From contig CAMYOC010000050.1 of assembly GCA_947259915.1 (NCBI GenBank), forward strand, positions 1 through 61,011: a stretch of DNA of 61,011 nucleotides. The letters run 5' to 3'. The translations under genes and the position numbers were made by a program. Source of the DNA: an uncultured Gammaproteobacteria bacterium (GTDB lineage: Bacteria; Pseudomonadota; Gammaproteobacteria; Steroidobacterales; XN24). Under the pieces are notes generated by a model. The model saw nothing but the letters and a program-made list of their open reading frames with translations, was not told where the DNA came from and did no database searches. Below, in pieces: positions 45,872 through 56,322 of this stretch (positions are counted from its first letter, which is position 1; the number at the start of each line of letters is the position of its first letter).

Positions 45872-46825
45872 TCACTCGATGCGGTTTGCGATGCGGCTCC
45901 AATCCGGCCCGGAATTGTTCAGGTCCCAGTTCATCCAGATCGCGACCGCTTTGCCGACCAGATTCGATTCGGGCACGAATCCGACGCCATCGTAACGGCT
46001 ATCGCGACTGTTGTCGCGGTTGTCGCCCATCATGAAATAGTGCCCCTGCGGGACGCGAAACTCACCCTCACGGCCGAAACGGCCCTTGGCCAGAAGCACT
46101 TCATGCTCGACTTCCGCGAGCGTCTCGAGACCGAGCAGCGCGCCGCTGGCGCCCGGCCCACGATAATCGCCTTCGACGCGCAGATCGACCGGTGTGCCGT
46201 TGATAAAAACCTGTTTGTTGCGATAGTTGATCACGTCGCCGGGGAGCCCGACCAGCCGTTTGATGTAATTGGTCTTCGGCTCCGAGGGTAGCCGGAACAC
46301 GACCACGTCACCGCGTTGCGGCTCTCCCAGTTCGACCAGCTTGGTCTTGGTCACCGGCAGACGCAGGCCGTAGGCGTACTTGTTGACGAAGATAAAGTCG
46401 CCGACGCGCAGGGTCGGCAACATGGAACTCGACGGGATCCGGAACGGCTCGAAAAGAAACGACCGCACCACCAGCACCAGCAGGATGATCGGAAAAAACG
46501 AGCGCGCGTACTCCACCAGCGTGGGCTCGGAACCGGGCGACCCGGTCGCGCCGCGCGCCCGCGCGAACCACAGGCGGTCCAGCAGCCAGACCAGCCCGGT
46601 GAATGCGCCGGCAACGACCATCGCCAGTTCGAAATCGAAATCCTGACGGAGCAGGTAGGCCGCCGGCAACACCGCCAGCAAAAACACGACCCGGGCCGCG
46701 CGGAACAATATCGGCGGCGCGGCGTCGGCCGCCGCATCGCGGGCCCGACGATAGCGCAGCACCAGCGCGTCGGCTGCCCAGATGAGGCCGCTGGCGGCCA
46801 GAATCAGAAAGATAATCAGTGACAT
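45872..46825 (-). CDS. lepB: Signal peptidase I
   Basis: Removes signal peptides at the outer face of the inner membrane. 317 aa. N-terminal helices (1-20, 43-60, 66-84) and a fourth at about 110-128 lead to catalytic S134 (PSSSMLPTL) and K189 (YIKRLVGLPGD); GDNRDNSRDSR closes the active domain. It follows lepA by 74 nt and precedes DUF4845-rnc. Confidence 0.96.
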   Translation of the reverse strand: MSLIIFLILAASGLIWAADALVLRYRRARDAAADAAPPILFRAARVVFLLAVLPAAYLLRQDFDFELAMVVAGAFTGLVWLLDRLWFARARGATGSPGSEPTLVEYARSFFPIILLVLVVRSFLFEPFRIPSSSMLPTLRVGDFIFVNKYAYGLRLPVTKTKLVELGEPQRGDVVVFRLPSEPKTNYIKRLVGLPGDVINYRNKQVFINGTPVDLRVEGDYRGPGASGALLGLETLAEVEHEVLLAKGRFGREGEFRVPQGHYFMMGDNRDNSRDSRYDGVGFVPESNLVGKAVAIWMNWDLNNSGPDWSRIANRIE

Positions 46826-46899
46826 TCGTGGGTCCGGATTGAGTAACTGGACGGCCTTTACTTATCGACGCTGCCGCCATCAAGGCGGCCGAGTATTGG

Positions 46900-48699
<1,800 letters not shown>

Positions 48700-48780
48700 G
48701 AGCACGTCGGCAGGGCCCCGGATCAGGGCGCGGCGCGAATTATATACGCTCGGGGGCCGAACCAGTGGCGCGCATGGGCC

Positions 48781-49026
48781 TCAGGCCTGATCGAGCAGCT
48801 GCCTGACCCGATCCGGAAGCAGGCGGAAATGGCAGACTTCCTCACCGTCCGCCACCAGCACCGGCACCTTATCTCCATAACGGAGACGCAGCGCCTCTTC
48901 CTGGTCGACATCCACGATCTCCAGCTCAGTGTCGCGCCCGGCCAGCAGCGGCCTCAGTTCGGCCAGCATCTCAGTGCAAAGATGGCACTGAGGACGGCTG
49001 TAGACGGTAAAACGGGGCGCGCTCAT
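48781..49026 (-). CDS. Glutaredoxin-like small protein (DUF836 type)
   Basis: 81 aa thioredoxin fold. The redox motif CHLC (C14-C17) follows FTVYSRPQ, and KVPVLVADG carries the cis-Pro. The classical CPYC is changed to CHLC. It sits directly after rseC, overlapping it by 4 bp (ATGA), and before lepA, so it belongs to the sigma-E operon. Substrate unknown. Confidence 0.88.
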   Translation of the reverse strand: MSAPRFTVYSRPQCHLCTEMLAELRPLLAGRDTELEIVDVDQEEALRLRYGDKVPVLVADGEEVCHFRLLPDRVRQLLDQA

Positions 49027-49526
49027 CTGGCCCGGCTCGCCCGGGCCACAATCGGCAGCTCACGCCGGCCCGAGCCGCTTGCAGGCTCAGCCATGCCCAC
49101 GACCTGGGGACTGAATGCCGCACGTCCGTGCCGCCGTCGGCCGAAATTTCGCGCCATGACAAGACCCGCCAGCAGGCCCGGGACTGCCGCGACCACGCTC
49201 GCCGCCTCGCTCCAGGCTACCGGGGCCAACAGCCGGGCAGCGATGGCCGCGACCAGCATGGTCAGCAGGGGCACCAGGTACATCATCAATGAAGACTGCA
49301 ACAGCGCGGTTTCCGAGAGTCCGATCCTGATTCGATCACCGGTCTTGAGCGCATGCCCGGCCGTGTCCACCCGCACCTCTCGCAGGCGCTCACCCAGCAA
49401 CCGTCCCAGCACCCCACCCCCGCAGCCGCGCCCTTCGGCACAGCGCTGACAACCGGCGTGGCTGTCGCAGCTGACCCAGGCGACACCCTGCGCGACGCGC
49501 AGTACACGGGCCGTCTCGATAATCAC
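49023..49526 (-). CDS. rseC: RseC/MucC family membrane protein
   Basis: 167 aa inner-membrane protein. N-terminal Cys cluster (VSCDSHAGCQRCAEGRGCGGG), then two membrane helices (about 80-97 and 108-124). Family members modulate sigma-E and also SoxR reduction. A basic tail ends the protein. The ATG at 49526 overlaps the rseB stop as ATGA. Confidence 0.9.
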   Translation of the reverse strand: MIIETARVLRVAQGVAWVSCDSHAGCQRCAEGRGCGGGVLGRLLGERLREVRVDTAGHALKTGDRIRIGLSETALLQSSLMMYLVPLLTMLVAAIAARLLAPVAWSEAASVVAAVPGLLAGLVMARNFGRRRHGRAAFSPQVVGMAEPASGSGRRELPIVARASRAR

Positions 49527-50509
49527 CGAGCTGCCGTCTCGCCACCGGAGATGGATCCGGCGATCATTTCCACGGTGATCGGCGGCACTTCACCCATGGC
49601 GGTCACCTGGAACCCGCCGACCATGGTCGAAAAAGCGCTGGCGGCGCCAATGCGAGTGGCGCCTTGTAACTGATCCGAGCTGCGTTCAGGCTCTTCGATA
49701 AACACGGATACAGACGCGATCCCGTCGCTGTAGACCAGATGCTCGGTAGGATGCTCCGAGCCGGCCATCATCTCGACGTTGCTGGTAGTCAGCTTGAAGC
49801 CGGGCGGAAGGGATGTGGCGCGCCACCCTCCTGCCGAAGCCGAGGCCCGGGCCGTTGCCGCAGCCGCGTCCTGTGTCACATACCAGGTGAAATCCCCGGT
49901 CTCGATCGTCGGCTCGACCCTGTCGGCGGCGATGGTCTCGGGGAGCCGGATGCTGACGAACATCAGCTGCTCTGCGACATTGCGATAGATGTCGATGAGC
50001 TGGGCTTTGAGCAACATGCCGGTGCTTTCGTCCATCCACAGGCGAAAGCCGTAACGGTATTTATCGCGCGGACGAATTTCGAAGCTCACCGCATTGCGCC
50101 CCAGACGCATGCCATCGCGCAGACGCACGAACTCGTAGTAGGCATCGAGTTGCTCCGAATACCGCGGCAGGGCCGCGCGCAGCGGGCTGTCACCCTTGCG
50201 CCGCTCGACCATCACCGATTTCTGGTCGGCGAAAATACAGGTGACTTCCTGATCGTCGCGGATGATCTCGCGGCTCGGGCCGTCGAGCGTGACCAGCCGC
50301 TCGGTGACCTTGCCGTCCTCGACCCGATGGACCACATGCATGGTCTCGACCTGGCCATCGACGATGTGCACAAACGTGCCCTCGTAATTGAGCGCCTCTA
50401 CAGCTTGATCCATGCGCTGCAAAAGCGCCCGGGCCTGCTCGTCGGTCGCCCCTGCCGTACCCGCCAGCAGCAGGCAGGTCAAAATCGATAAAGATCGGGC
50501 GCGGCTCAT
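49523..50509 (-). CDS. rseB: RseB/MucB, periplasmic sigma-E regulator
   Basis: 328 aa with a signal peptide (cleavage near GTAGA|TDE, residue 21). The lipoprotein-binding LolA-like N domain begins LLQRMDQAVEALNYEGTFVHIVDGQVETMHVVHRV, and a C-terminal domain follows. RseB shields RseA from proteolysis until it senses LPS or mislocalised lipoproteins. Overlaps rseA and rseC by 4 bp each. Confidence 0.94.
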   Translation of the reverse strand: MSRARSLSILTCLLLAGTAGATDEQARALLQRMDQAVEALNYEGTFVHIVDGQVETMHVVHRVEDGKVTERLVTLDGPSREIIRDDQEVTCIFADQKSVMVERRKGDSPLRAALPRYSEQLDAYYEFVRLRDGMRLGRNAVSFEIRPRDKYRYGFRLWMDESTGMLLKAQLIDIYRNVAEQLMFVSIRLPETIAADRVEPTIETGDFTWYVTQDAAAATARASASAGGWRATSLPPGFKLTTSNVEMMAGSEHPTEHLVYSDGIASVSVFIEEPERSSDQLQGATRIGAASAFSTMVGGFQVTAMGEVPPITVEMIAGSISGGETAAR

Positions 50510-51099
50510 CGCTTGTTTTCGTCACGCTCCACGACTTCGCTTTCGGCATCCGGCTCAGCCGCCTCCGATTGGTCAGCCGGGGCACGGATCATCCTCACCA
50601 ACGAGCCCTGGCCACCGAGCATGGTGGCGTACTCGCTGTGATTGAGGTAGTAGCTGCTGAGCCGATCCGGCGCTCCGGCCCGCCGCGACAAGTCGACCGG
50701 CACGGTGTAGGCAGGCACCGGCGAAGTCTCGGCCGCCACCGGCATCTCGGCGGATGGCTCCAGCCCGTTGGAGCGAAGACCCACGATGGCGACTACGGCC
50801 ACGGTGGCAGCCACCGCGGCGCCTGCCAGCGGCTTGCGCCAGCCCGAGAGCGCCACGACTGGCGCAGCGGTCTTCGGGATCGATGCGCCATCCAGGCTCC
50901 GGCTGACCCGCATGCTGACTTCGAGAGCGCGCTCGGTGGCGAGTTCGCCGCGCAATGCATCGCCGATCAGAAAGTAGCGTGTGGCTGTCTGTCGCAGCTC
51001 TGCATTCGACGTCAGCCGTCGCATGAGCATGTCACTCTCGCGCTCCTCCAGCTCGTCGTCCAGCCACACCGACAATTGCTCTTCGATAATTCTGCTCAT
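50506..51099 (-). CDS. rseA: RseA/MucA anti-sigma-E factor
   Basis: 197 aa. The cytosolic anti-sigma domain (MSRIIEEQLSVWLDDELEERE...ATRYFLIGDALRGE) is followed by one membrane helix (90-108) and a periplasmic part for RseB contact. Holds sigma-E at the membrane until DegS/RseP-type cleavage. ATG 51099 overlaps the rpoE stop as ATGA; the longer open frame would lie within rpoE. Confidence 0.93.
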   Translation of the reverse strand: MSRIIEEQLSVWLDDELEERESDMLMRRLTSNAELRQTATRYFLIGDALRGELATERALEVSMRVSRSLDGASIPKTAAPVVALSGWRKPLAGAAVAATVAVVAIVGLRSNGLEPSAEMPVAAETSPVPAYTVPVDLSRRAGAPDRLSSYYLNHSEYATMLGGQGSLVRMIRAPADQSEAAEPDAESEVVERDENKR

Positions 51100-51683
51100 G
51101 CTTGATCCCTGTCCACCAGCGGCCTTACCCGCTTGTCGATTGCGTCCCGTGCTCTGAAGATCCGCGAACGCACCGTGCCCACCGGGCACTCCATCGTGGT
51201 CGCGATCTCTTCGTATGTCATGCCCTCGAGCTCTCGCAGCATGATCGCGGTCCTCAGGTCCTCGGGCAGCGCCTCGATCGCCTGGTTGACCGCTTCCCGA
51301 ATCTCTTCCGACATCAGCACACGCTCCGGCGTATCGATGTCTTTGAGGCGTCCGTGGAGCTCGTATTGATCCGAATCCTGCAAGTCCAGATTGTAATCCA
51401 GCGGCCGCCGCCGAGCGGCGACCAGATGGTTCTTGGCGGTATTGATAGTGATCCGGTACAGCCAGGTATAAAAGGCGCTGTCACCGCGGAATCGGGGCAG
51501 AGCCCGATAGGCCTTGAGAAACGCCTCCTGGGTCACGTCTTGCGCCTCCGACTGATCCCGGACGAACCGCATCACCAGCTTCACCACCTTGTGCTGGTAG
51601 CGAGTAACCAGGACGTCGAAAGCCGATCGGTCGCCTGCCTGGACCCGCTCGACCAGTGCCTGGTCGCTGTTAATTTTGCCCAT
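51096..51683 (-). CDS. rpoE: RNA polymerase sigma-E (RpoE/AlgU)
   Basis: 195 aa ECF sigma factor for envelope stress. Region 2 (LVTRYQHKVVKLVMRFV...DVTQEAFLKAYRALPRFRGDSAFYTWLYRI) and region 4 (LPEDLRTAIMLRELEGMTYEEIATTMECPVGTVRSRIFRARDAID) are complete. ATG 51683 matches the usual N-terminus (about 191 aa in E. coli) and has AAGGGG upstream. First gene of the rpoE-rseA-rseB-rseC unit, with a sigma-E-type promoter in front. Confidence 0.97.
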   Translation of the reverse strand: MGKINSDQALVERVQAGDRSAFDVLVTRYQHKVVKLVMRFVRDQSEAQDVTQEAFLKAYRALPRFRGDSAFYTWLYRITINTAKNHLVAARRRPLDYNLDLQDSDQYELHGRLKDIDTPERVLMSEEIREAVNQAIEALPEDLRTAIMLRELEGMTYEEIATTMECPVGTVRSRIFRARDAIDKRVRPLVDRDQA

Positions 51684-51727
51684 ACGGGCAAACCCCTTGG
51701 CAATACGGCATGCCGTTCGCCACTGAG

Positions 51728-51755
51728 ATAGACCCATTGGCGCATGGAAAGTTCG
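51728..51755 (-). promoter_or_regulatory. Candidate sigma-E promoter of rpoE
   Basis: On the minus strand CGAACTT (51755-51749), a 16-bp spacer and TCTAT (51732-51728) match the sigma-E consensus GGAACTT-N16-TCTGA closely. The start site would be near 51722, about 40 nt upstream of the rpoE ATG, giving positive autoregulation. A separate TGC-TAGAAT further upstream could be a sigma-70 start. Confidence 0.65.
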
Positions 51756-51821
51756 GTCCAATCCGCCGTCTGGCGGCAGCTGATACCGGGATCGGCGGGA
51801 TTCTAGCAGCCGACCCGCGGA

Positions 51822-52256
51822 TCAGCCATGCACGGACTCCGGATCCAAACGCAGCCGCACGCGCAATCGCCGGCAGTCCGCGGCGCCCGCCAGGCACGGG
51901 ATAATCATCCCACGCTCCCGTCCTCCGTCTATGCGGCGCCATGTGAGGACCAGGCCCAGAGCCGGCAGCGAGCGCCAGGCCTCCAGCGCGACCGTCTCGC
52001 AAAAATCGGGCCCCTGCCACAGGCGCCAACCTGCCCGCACCGACCAGGTGGCACGGCGGGTCCGCGGGATCCAGCGGGAACCCGTCCGCAACCAGGCGAC
52101 CAGGCAAGCCGCCGCCAGCCCGAGTTTGAGTCCCGGATCGATATTGGACAAAAGAGCATTGAGCAATCCGACAACGATGATCCATCGCGCCATTCGCTCG
52201 GGCAGACGGGATTCCAGATCAAGGACGATATCCTGTTCGAATGACCTCGACGACAC
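51822..52256 (-). CDS. YgfX/CptA-like membrane protein
   Basis: 144 aa. DIVLDLESRLPERMARWIIVVGLLNALL begins with the short L-x-S-R motif of YgfX, followed by one hydrophobic hairpin (about 24-55) and a basic soluble tail ending RLRVRLRLDPESVHG. YgfX pairs with SdhE in E. coli and has been proposed as a cell-shape toxin. The start is GTG 52256, inside sdhE by 38 bp, with a weak ribosome-binding site. Assignment rests largely on the position after sdhE. Confidence 0.7.
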   Translation of the reverse strand: MSSRSFEQDIVLDLESRLPERMARWIIVVGLLNALLSNIDPGLKLGLAAACLVAWLRTGSRWIPRTRRATWSVRAGWRLWQGPDFCETVALEAWRSLPALGLVLTWRRIDGGRERGMIIPCLAGAADCRRLRVRLRLDPESVHG

Positions 52257-52461
52257 GTTGCAGCGCCTCTCCCCGTGGCAGCGCGCGACCGGTCAGGAAG
52301 TCCAGGATCTCCGGGTCCTGGCATTCGATCAGCTGGCGGAAGGCTGCCTGATCCTCCGCGCTGGCTTCGCCGTAACGATGATCCAGGTAATAGACCATGA
52401 CCGCATCGAGCTCCCGCATGCCACGGCGGCAGCGCCATCTGAGACGCGAGAGCTCACTCAC
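52219..52461 (-). CDS. sdhE: SdhE, succinate dehydrogenase flavinylation factor
   Basis: 80 aa, SDHAF2/YgfY family. The conserved RGxxE motif is RGMRE (13-17), in RRGMRELDAVMVYYLDHRY; DPEILDFLTGR near 49 is the other family block. It helps attach FAD covalently to SdhA. Lies 92 nt after sdhB, within the same operon as its client. Confidence 0.94.
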   Translation of the reverse strand: MSELSRLRWRCRRGMRELDAVMVYYLDHRYGEASAEDQAAFRQLIECQDPEILDFLTGRALPRGEALQRVVEVIRTGYRP

Positions 52462-52553
52462 AGCGACAGCTCCGATGTGGTGGTGATGATAGTGACCCCG
52501 GCCGGGCGCCGGGAGTCCCTGTTTCCAGCCAACACGGCCTCAAAGTCGGCGTT

Positions 52554-53336
52554 TCAATGGCGCCGCTTGGCCAGCAGTTGCTTGGTCTCGGATATGGCCT
52601 TGGCCGGATTCAGTCCCTTGGGACAGGTGCGGGTGCAGTTCATGATCGTATGGCAGCGGTAGAGCCGGAACGGGTCCTCGAGATGATCCAGCCGCTCGCC
52701 GGTGGCCTCATCGCGACTGTCGACGATCCAGCGGTAGGCGGCGAGCAACGCGGCGGGGCCGAGATAGCGGTCGCCGTTCCACCAGTAACTCGGACAGCTG
52801 GTCGAGCAGCAGGCGCAGAGAATGCAGGCCGAGGGCTCGTTGATCTTCTCCTGATCTTCTTTGGTCTGCAGACGCTCCCGGTCCGGCGGTGGCGGCGTCT
52901 GGCTCTGCAGCCAGGGCTTAATCGACGCGTATTGCGCATAGAAGTTGGTCAGGTCCGGGACCAGATCCTTGACCACCGGCAGATGCGGCAGCGGGTAGAC
53001 TTTCACCTCGCCGCTCACCTCCTCCGTCGACTTGATGCATGCCAGCGTATTGGTGCCATCGATATTCATCGCGCACGACCCGCAGATCCCCTCCCGACAG
53101 GAGCGGCGAAAAGTCAGGGTTGGATCGATCTCGTTCTTTATCTTGATCAGCGCGTCGAGCACCATCGGACCGCAGCGCTCCATGTCCACTTCATACGTGT
53201 CCATACGCGGATTCTCTCCGCCGTCCGGGTCGTAGCGGTAGACGACAAAGCGCTTGATGCGCTTGGCCGCGGTATCCGCGCGGAACTCGCGCCCCTTTCC
53301 TATCCTCGAATTCGCCGGCAGTCGGAACTCAGCCAT
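52554..53336 (-). CDS. sdhB: Succinate dehydrogenase iron-sulfur subunit
   Basis: 260 aa. Binds three Fe-S clusters: the plant-type ferredoxin 2Fe-2S ([22 protein letters not shown]), 4Fe-4S ([12 protein letters not shown]) and 3Fe-4S ([17 protein letters not shown]). Passes electrons from SdhA FAD to quinone. It starts 45 nt after sdhA. Confidence 0.97.
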   Translation of the reverse strand: MAEFRLPANSRIGKGREFRADTAAKRIKRFVVYRYDPDGGENPRMDTYEVDMERCGPMVLDALIKIKNEIDPTLTFRRSCREGICGSCAMNIDGTNTLACIKSTEEVSGEVKVYPLPHLPVVKDLVPDLTNFYAQYASIKPWLQSQTPPPPDRERLQTKEDQEKINEPSACILCACCSTSCPSYWWNGDRYLGPAALLAAYRWIVDSRDEATGERLDHLEDPFRLYRCHTIMNCTRTCPKGLNPAKAISETKQLLAKRRH

Positions 53337-53381
53337 GCACGATATCCTCTCAACGCGTGTTGCGGTTGGCGTCTTGCCTGA

Positions 53382-55169
53382 TCAGTAGACCCGGGCCTTG
53401 GGCGGAACGACTTCGACCTCGTCGGTAAGCGTGTTCAGATGCACCGGCCGATAATCCAGACGCAGATCCCCATCTTCGACCCAGGCCAGAGTATGTTTCA
53501 TCCAGCCTGCGTCATCCCGCTCCGGATAATCCTCGCGGGCATGCGCGCCACGCGATTCCTTGCGGTTCTCCGCTGAACAGATCGTCGCCAGCGCCTGACC
53601 CATCAGATTCTGCAGTTCGAGACTCTCGGCCAGATCCGTATTGAACACCATGGAGCGATCACTGACCTTCAGGTCCGCAAGGCCACCATGGATCTCGCGC
53701 AGCTTGAGAATGCCCTCATGGAGCACCTCCCCGGTGCGGAACACCGCCGCGTGGTCCTGCATCGCGCGCTGCATCTGCAGCCGGATCTCCGCGGTTGGCG
53801 TGCCGCCGTCCGCATGCCGCGTCGCGTCCAGCCGCTCGATGGTGGCCTGTCCGGCAGCGGCCGGCAGCGGCGCGTGTTTCGCGCCGGGTTTGATCAACTC
53901 GGCGCAGCGTTTGGCCGCCGCACGACCGAACACCACCAGGTCCAGCAGTGAATTCGAGCCGAGACGGTTGGCACCGTGGACCGAGACACAGGCGGCCTCG
54001 CCCACCGCCATCAGACCCGGAACCACAGCCTCTGCATTGCCGTCCCTCAGCGTGACGACCTCGCCGTGGTAGTTGGCCGGGACACCGCCCATGTTGTAGT
54101 GCACGGTGGGCAAAACCGGGATCGGTGCCTTGGTCACATCGACGCCGGCAAAAATCTGTGTCGTCTCCGCGATACCGGGCAGCCGCTCGTTGATCACTTC
54201 AGGCCCGAGGTGCTGCAGATGCAGATGGATGTGATCCCGGTGTTCACCGACGCCCCGGCCCTCGCGGATCTCGATGGTCATGGAGCGGCTGACCACGTCG
54301 CGCGAGGCCAGATCCTTGGCATTCGGAGCGTAACGCTCCATAAAACGCTCGCCCTCGGAATTGGTCAGATAGCCGCCCTCACCACGGACGCCCTCGGTGA
54401 TCAGACAGCCGGCGCCGTAGATCCCGGTCGGGTGGAATTGGACAAACTCCATATCCTGCAGCGCCAGCCCGGCCCGCAGCGCCATCGCGTTGCCGTCACC
54501 GGTACAGGTATGCGCCGAGGTACAGGAGAAATAGGCCCGGCCATAACCCCCGGTAGCAAGGATGGTCATATGGGCGCGGAATCGATGCAGCTCGCCGGTC
54601 TCCAGATTCCAGGCCATGATGCCGCGGCAGGCGCCGTCGTCATCCATGATCAGATCGAGCGCGAAATACTCGACAAAGAACTCGGCGTTATTCTTCAACG
54701 ACTGCTGATACAGCGTGTGCAGCATGGCGTGGCCGGTACGGTCGGCGGCGGCGCAGGTCCGCTGCGCCGTGCCCTTGCCAAAGTGGGTGGTCATGCCGCC
54801 AAACGGCCGCTGATAGATCCGGCCTTCCTCGGTACGCGAAAACGGCACACCATAATGCTCGAGTTCGATAACCGCGTCCGGGGCCTCCTTGCACATGTAT
54901 TCGATGGCGTCCTGATCGCCGAGCCAGTCCGACCCCTTGATGGTGTCGTACATATGCCAGCGCCAGTCGTCCTCGCCCATATTGCCCAGCGCTGCGCTGA
55001 TGCCGCCCTGGGCCGCGACCGTATGGCTGCGGGTCGGGAACACCTTGGTAATACACGCCGTGTGCAAGCCGGCCTCGGCCATACCCATGGTGGCGCGCAG
55101 CCCGGAACCGCCGGCGCCGACCACGATAACGTCGTAGGTGTGATCGATGATCTTGTAGGCGGAACTCAT
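53382..55169 (-). CDS. sdhA: Succinate dehydrogenase flavoprotein subunit
   Basis: 595 aa. Oxidises succinate to fumarate on the inner face of the membrane. FAD-binding [12 protein letters not shown] (17-28), the covalent-FAD His in [17 protein letters not shown] and the catalytic Arg/His segments ([24 protein letters not shown]) are intact. The ATG at 55169 abuts the sdhD TAA. Confidence 0.97.
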   Translation of the reverse strand: MSSAYKIIDHTYDVIVVGAGGSGLRATMGMAEAGLHTACITKVFPTRSHTVAAQGGISAALGNMGEDDWRWHMYDTIKGSDWLGDQDAIEYMCKEAPDAVIELEHYGVPFSRTEEGRIYQRPFGGMTTHFGKGTAQRTCAAADRTGHAMLHTLYQQSLKNNAEFFVEYFALDLIMDDDGACRGIMAWNLETGELHRFRAHMTILATGGYGRAYFSCTSAHTCTGDGNAMALRAGLALQDMEFVQFHPTGIYGAGCLITEGVRGEGGYLTNSEGERFMERYAPNAKDLASRDVVSRSMTIEIREGRGVGEHRDHIHLHLQHLGPEVINERLPGIAETTQIFAGVDVTKAPIPVLPTVHYNMGGVPANYHGEVVTLRDGNAEAVVPGLMAVGEAACVSVHGANRLGSNSLLDLVVFGRAAAKRCAELIKPGAKHAPLPAAAGQATIERLDATRHADGGTPTAEIRLQMQRAMQDHAAVFRTGEVLHEGILKLREIHGGLADLKVSDRSMVFNTDLAESLELQNLMGQALATICSAENRKESRGAHAREDYPERDDAGWMKHTLAWVEDGDLRLDYRPVHLNTLTDEVEVVPPKARVY

Positions 55170-55550
55170 TTATCGGACTCCAAAAGCGATCCGCAGGATG
55201 GCGACGATAGCCACGGCGGCGAGCAGGATGTGGAGGAATTGCGAGACCAGCAGACCGGTCACGCGGACCCAGCCGCCCAAGTAGTCCTCGAGCACTACCT
55301 GTACCCCGATCGCAGAATGATAGGACAGCGTGCCGGTCAGCAGGATCATCAGCACCGTATTGAGCGGCGCGGCCAGCCATTGGGCGACAACGCCCGGGTT
55401 GCCCAATTCCAGGTTCACCGCCGACAACAAGAACCAGCTGGTAAGGACCACCATCGCCACCGCGCTGACCCGTTGCGACCACCAGTGGGCCGGTCCATCA
55501 CCAGCAGCGCCGAGGCCCAGGGCCCTGGCCAGAGGGCTGCGCAAGCTCAT
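55170..55550 (-). CDS. sdhD: Succinate dehydrogenase membrane anchor SdhD
   Basis: 126 aa with three membrane helices (about 28-46, 62-80, 98-121). GPAHWWSQRVSAVAMVVLTSW and LSYHSAIGVQVVLEDYLGG contain the heme-side His and conserved D-Y pair of SdhD. ATG 55550 overlaps the sdhC stop as ATGA. Confidence 0.94.
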   Translation of the reverse strand: MSLRSPLARALGLGAAGDGPAHWWSQRVSAVAMVVLTSWFLLSAVNLELGNPGVVAQWLAAPLNTVLMILLTGTLSYHSAIGVQVVLEDYLGGWVRVTGLLVSQFLHILLAAVAIVAILRIAFGVR

Positions 55551-55939
55551 GCCCCCGCTCCCGCGATAAGTCCTGCCCACAACAAGCCGGCCAGCACGGC
55601 CGCACCGATCAGCACCAGCCAGCCGCTGCGGATGACCTGCTCGATCTCGAAGCCCATCCCTGCATCCCAGGCCAGATGACGGATGCCGTTGAGGAAGTGA
55701 AAGCAGAACGCGAGCAGCCAAAAAAACAGCGCCAGCTTGCCGGGACCCGAGCCCAGTAATCCCACCGCATCAGCGTAAGCGGCGGCACCCCCGGCAAGAG
55801 CGTTCAGCCAGTATGCGAGTACGAAGATACCCAAAGCGAGAAACACGCCACTGATCCGGTGCATGATGGAGAGCACGGATGAGATCTGTGGCCGATAGAC
55901 CTGAAGATGGGGAGACAGTGGCCGGTTGCCTGCTGCCAT
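55547..55939 (-). CDS. sdhC: Succinate dehydrogenase cytochrome b556 subunit SdhC
   Basis: 130 aa with three membrane helices. RPLSPHLQVYRPQISSVLSIMHRISGVFLALG is the family signature, with the Ser and Arg near the quinone site, and FHFLNGIRHLAWDAG holds the heme-ligand His. ATG 55939 has GGAGG upstream; the longer frame is not supported. Confidence 0.95.
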   Translation of the reverse strand: MAAGNRPLSPHLQVYRPQISSVLSIMHRISGVFLALGIFVLAYWLNALAGGAAAYADAVGLLGSGPGKLALFFWLLAFCFHFLNGIRHLAWDAGMGFEIEQVIRSGWLVLIGAAVLAGLLWAGLIAGAGA

Positions 55940-56011
55940 GGGCAGAATCCTCCAAAAACTTACGTGGCTGGATCCCGCGATATCCCGACACGGGAAGCGG
56001 TTCACGGGATC

Positions 56012-56206
56012 TCAGAAGTCGATGCAGCGGCCGTTCTTCTCCCAGTCACCGTAACGCGTCGGATCGGGACCTCCGCGTCCGCCGATCTCGCGGGCCCGCG
56101 GATTCTCTGTCGGACGGGTCTCAGCGCCAGGGGTGGGGCTCGAGTCCTCGTCCGTGGATTCCGCGGGAGTGCTGTCGCCGGCCGTTTTTTCTGTTCCTGG
56201 CTGCAT
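56012..56206 (-). CDS. DUF1674/SDHAF4-like succinate dehydrogenase assembly factor
   Basis: About 64 aa (83 aa if GTG 56263 is the start). A disordered acidic N-part is followed by the hallmark C-terminus REIGGRGGPDPTRYGDWEKNGRCIDF of the SDHAF4/Sdh8 family, which in mitochondria binds flavinylated SDHA and protects it before assembly. It lies 72 nt before sdhC, so the operon runs DUF1674-sdhC-sdhD-sdhA-sdhB-sdhE-ygfX. Neither start has a good ribosome-binding site. Confidence 0.85.
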   Translation of the reverse strand: MQPGTEKTAGDSTPAESTDEDSSPTPGAETRPTENPRAREIGGRGGPDPTRYGDWEKNGRCIDF

Positions 56207-56322
56207 AGCACCAATTTTGCCAGACGCGGGGATGAGACTCCACCAGAGTTTCTTGCTGATCACGGCTCACGTCGTCGCGGGCAGCTGACTTGGCAAGCCA
56301 GACGGCTACAATAGGCCGCCCA

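Noticed and set aside
56285..56312. CTGACT-N16-TACAAT as a ygfZ promoter
   Set aside because: It would place the start site within a few bases of the chosen ATG, so it would require a near-leaderless mRNA or the later ATG; support is too thin.
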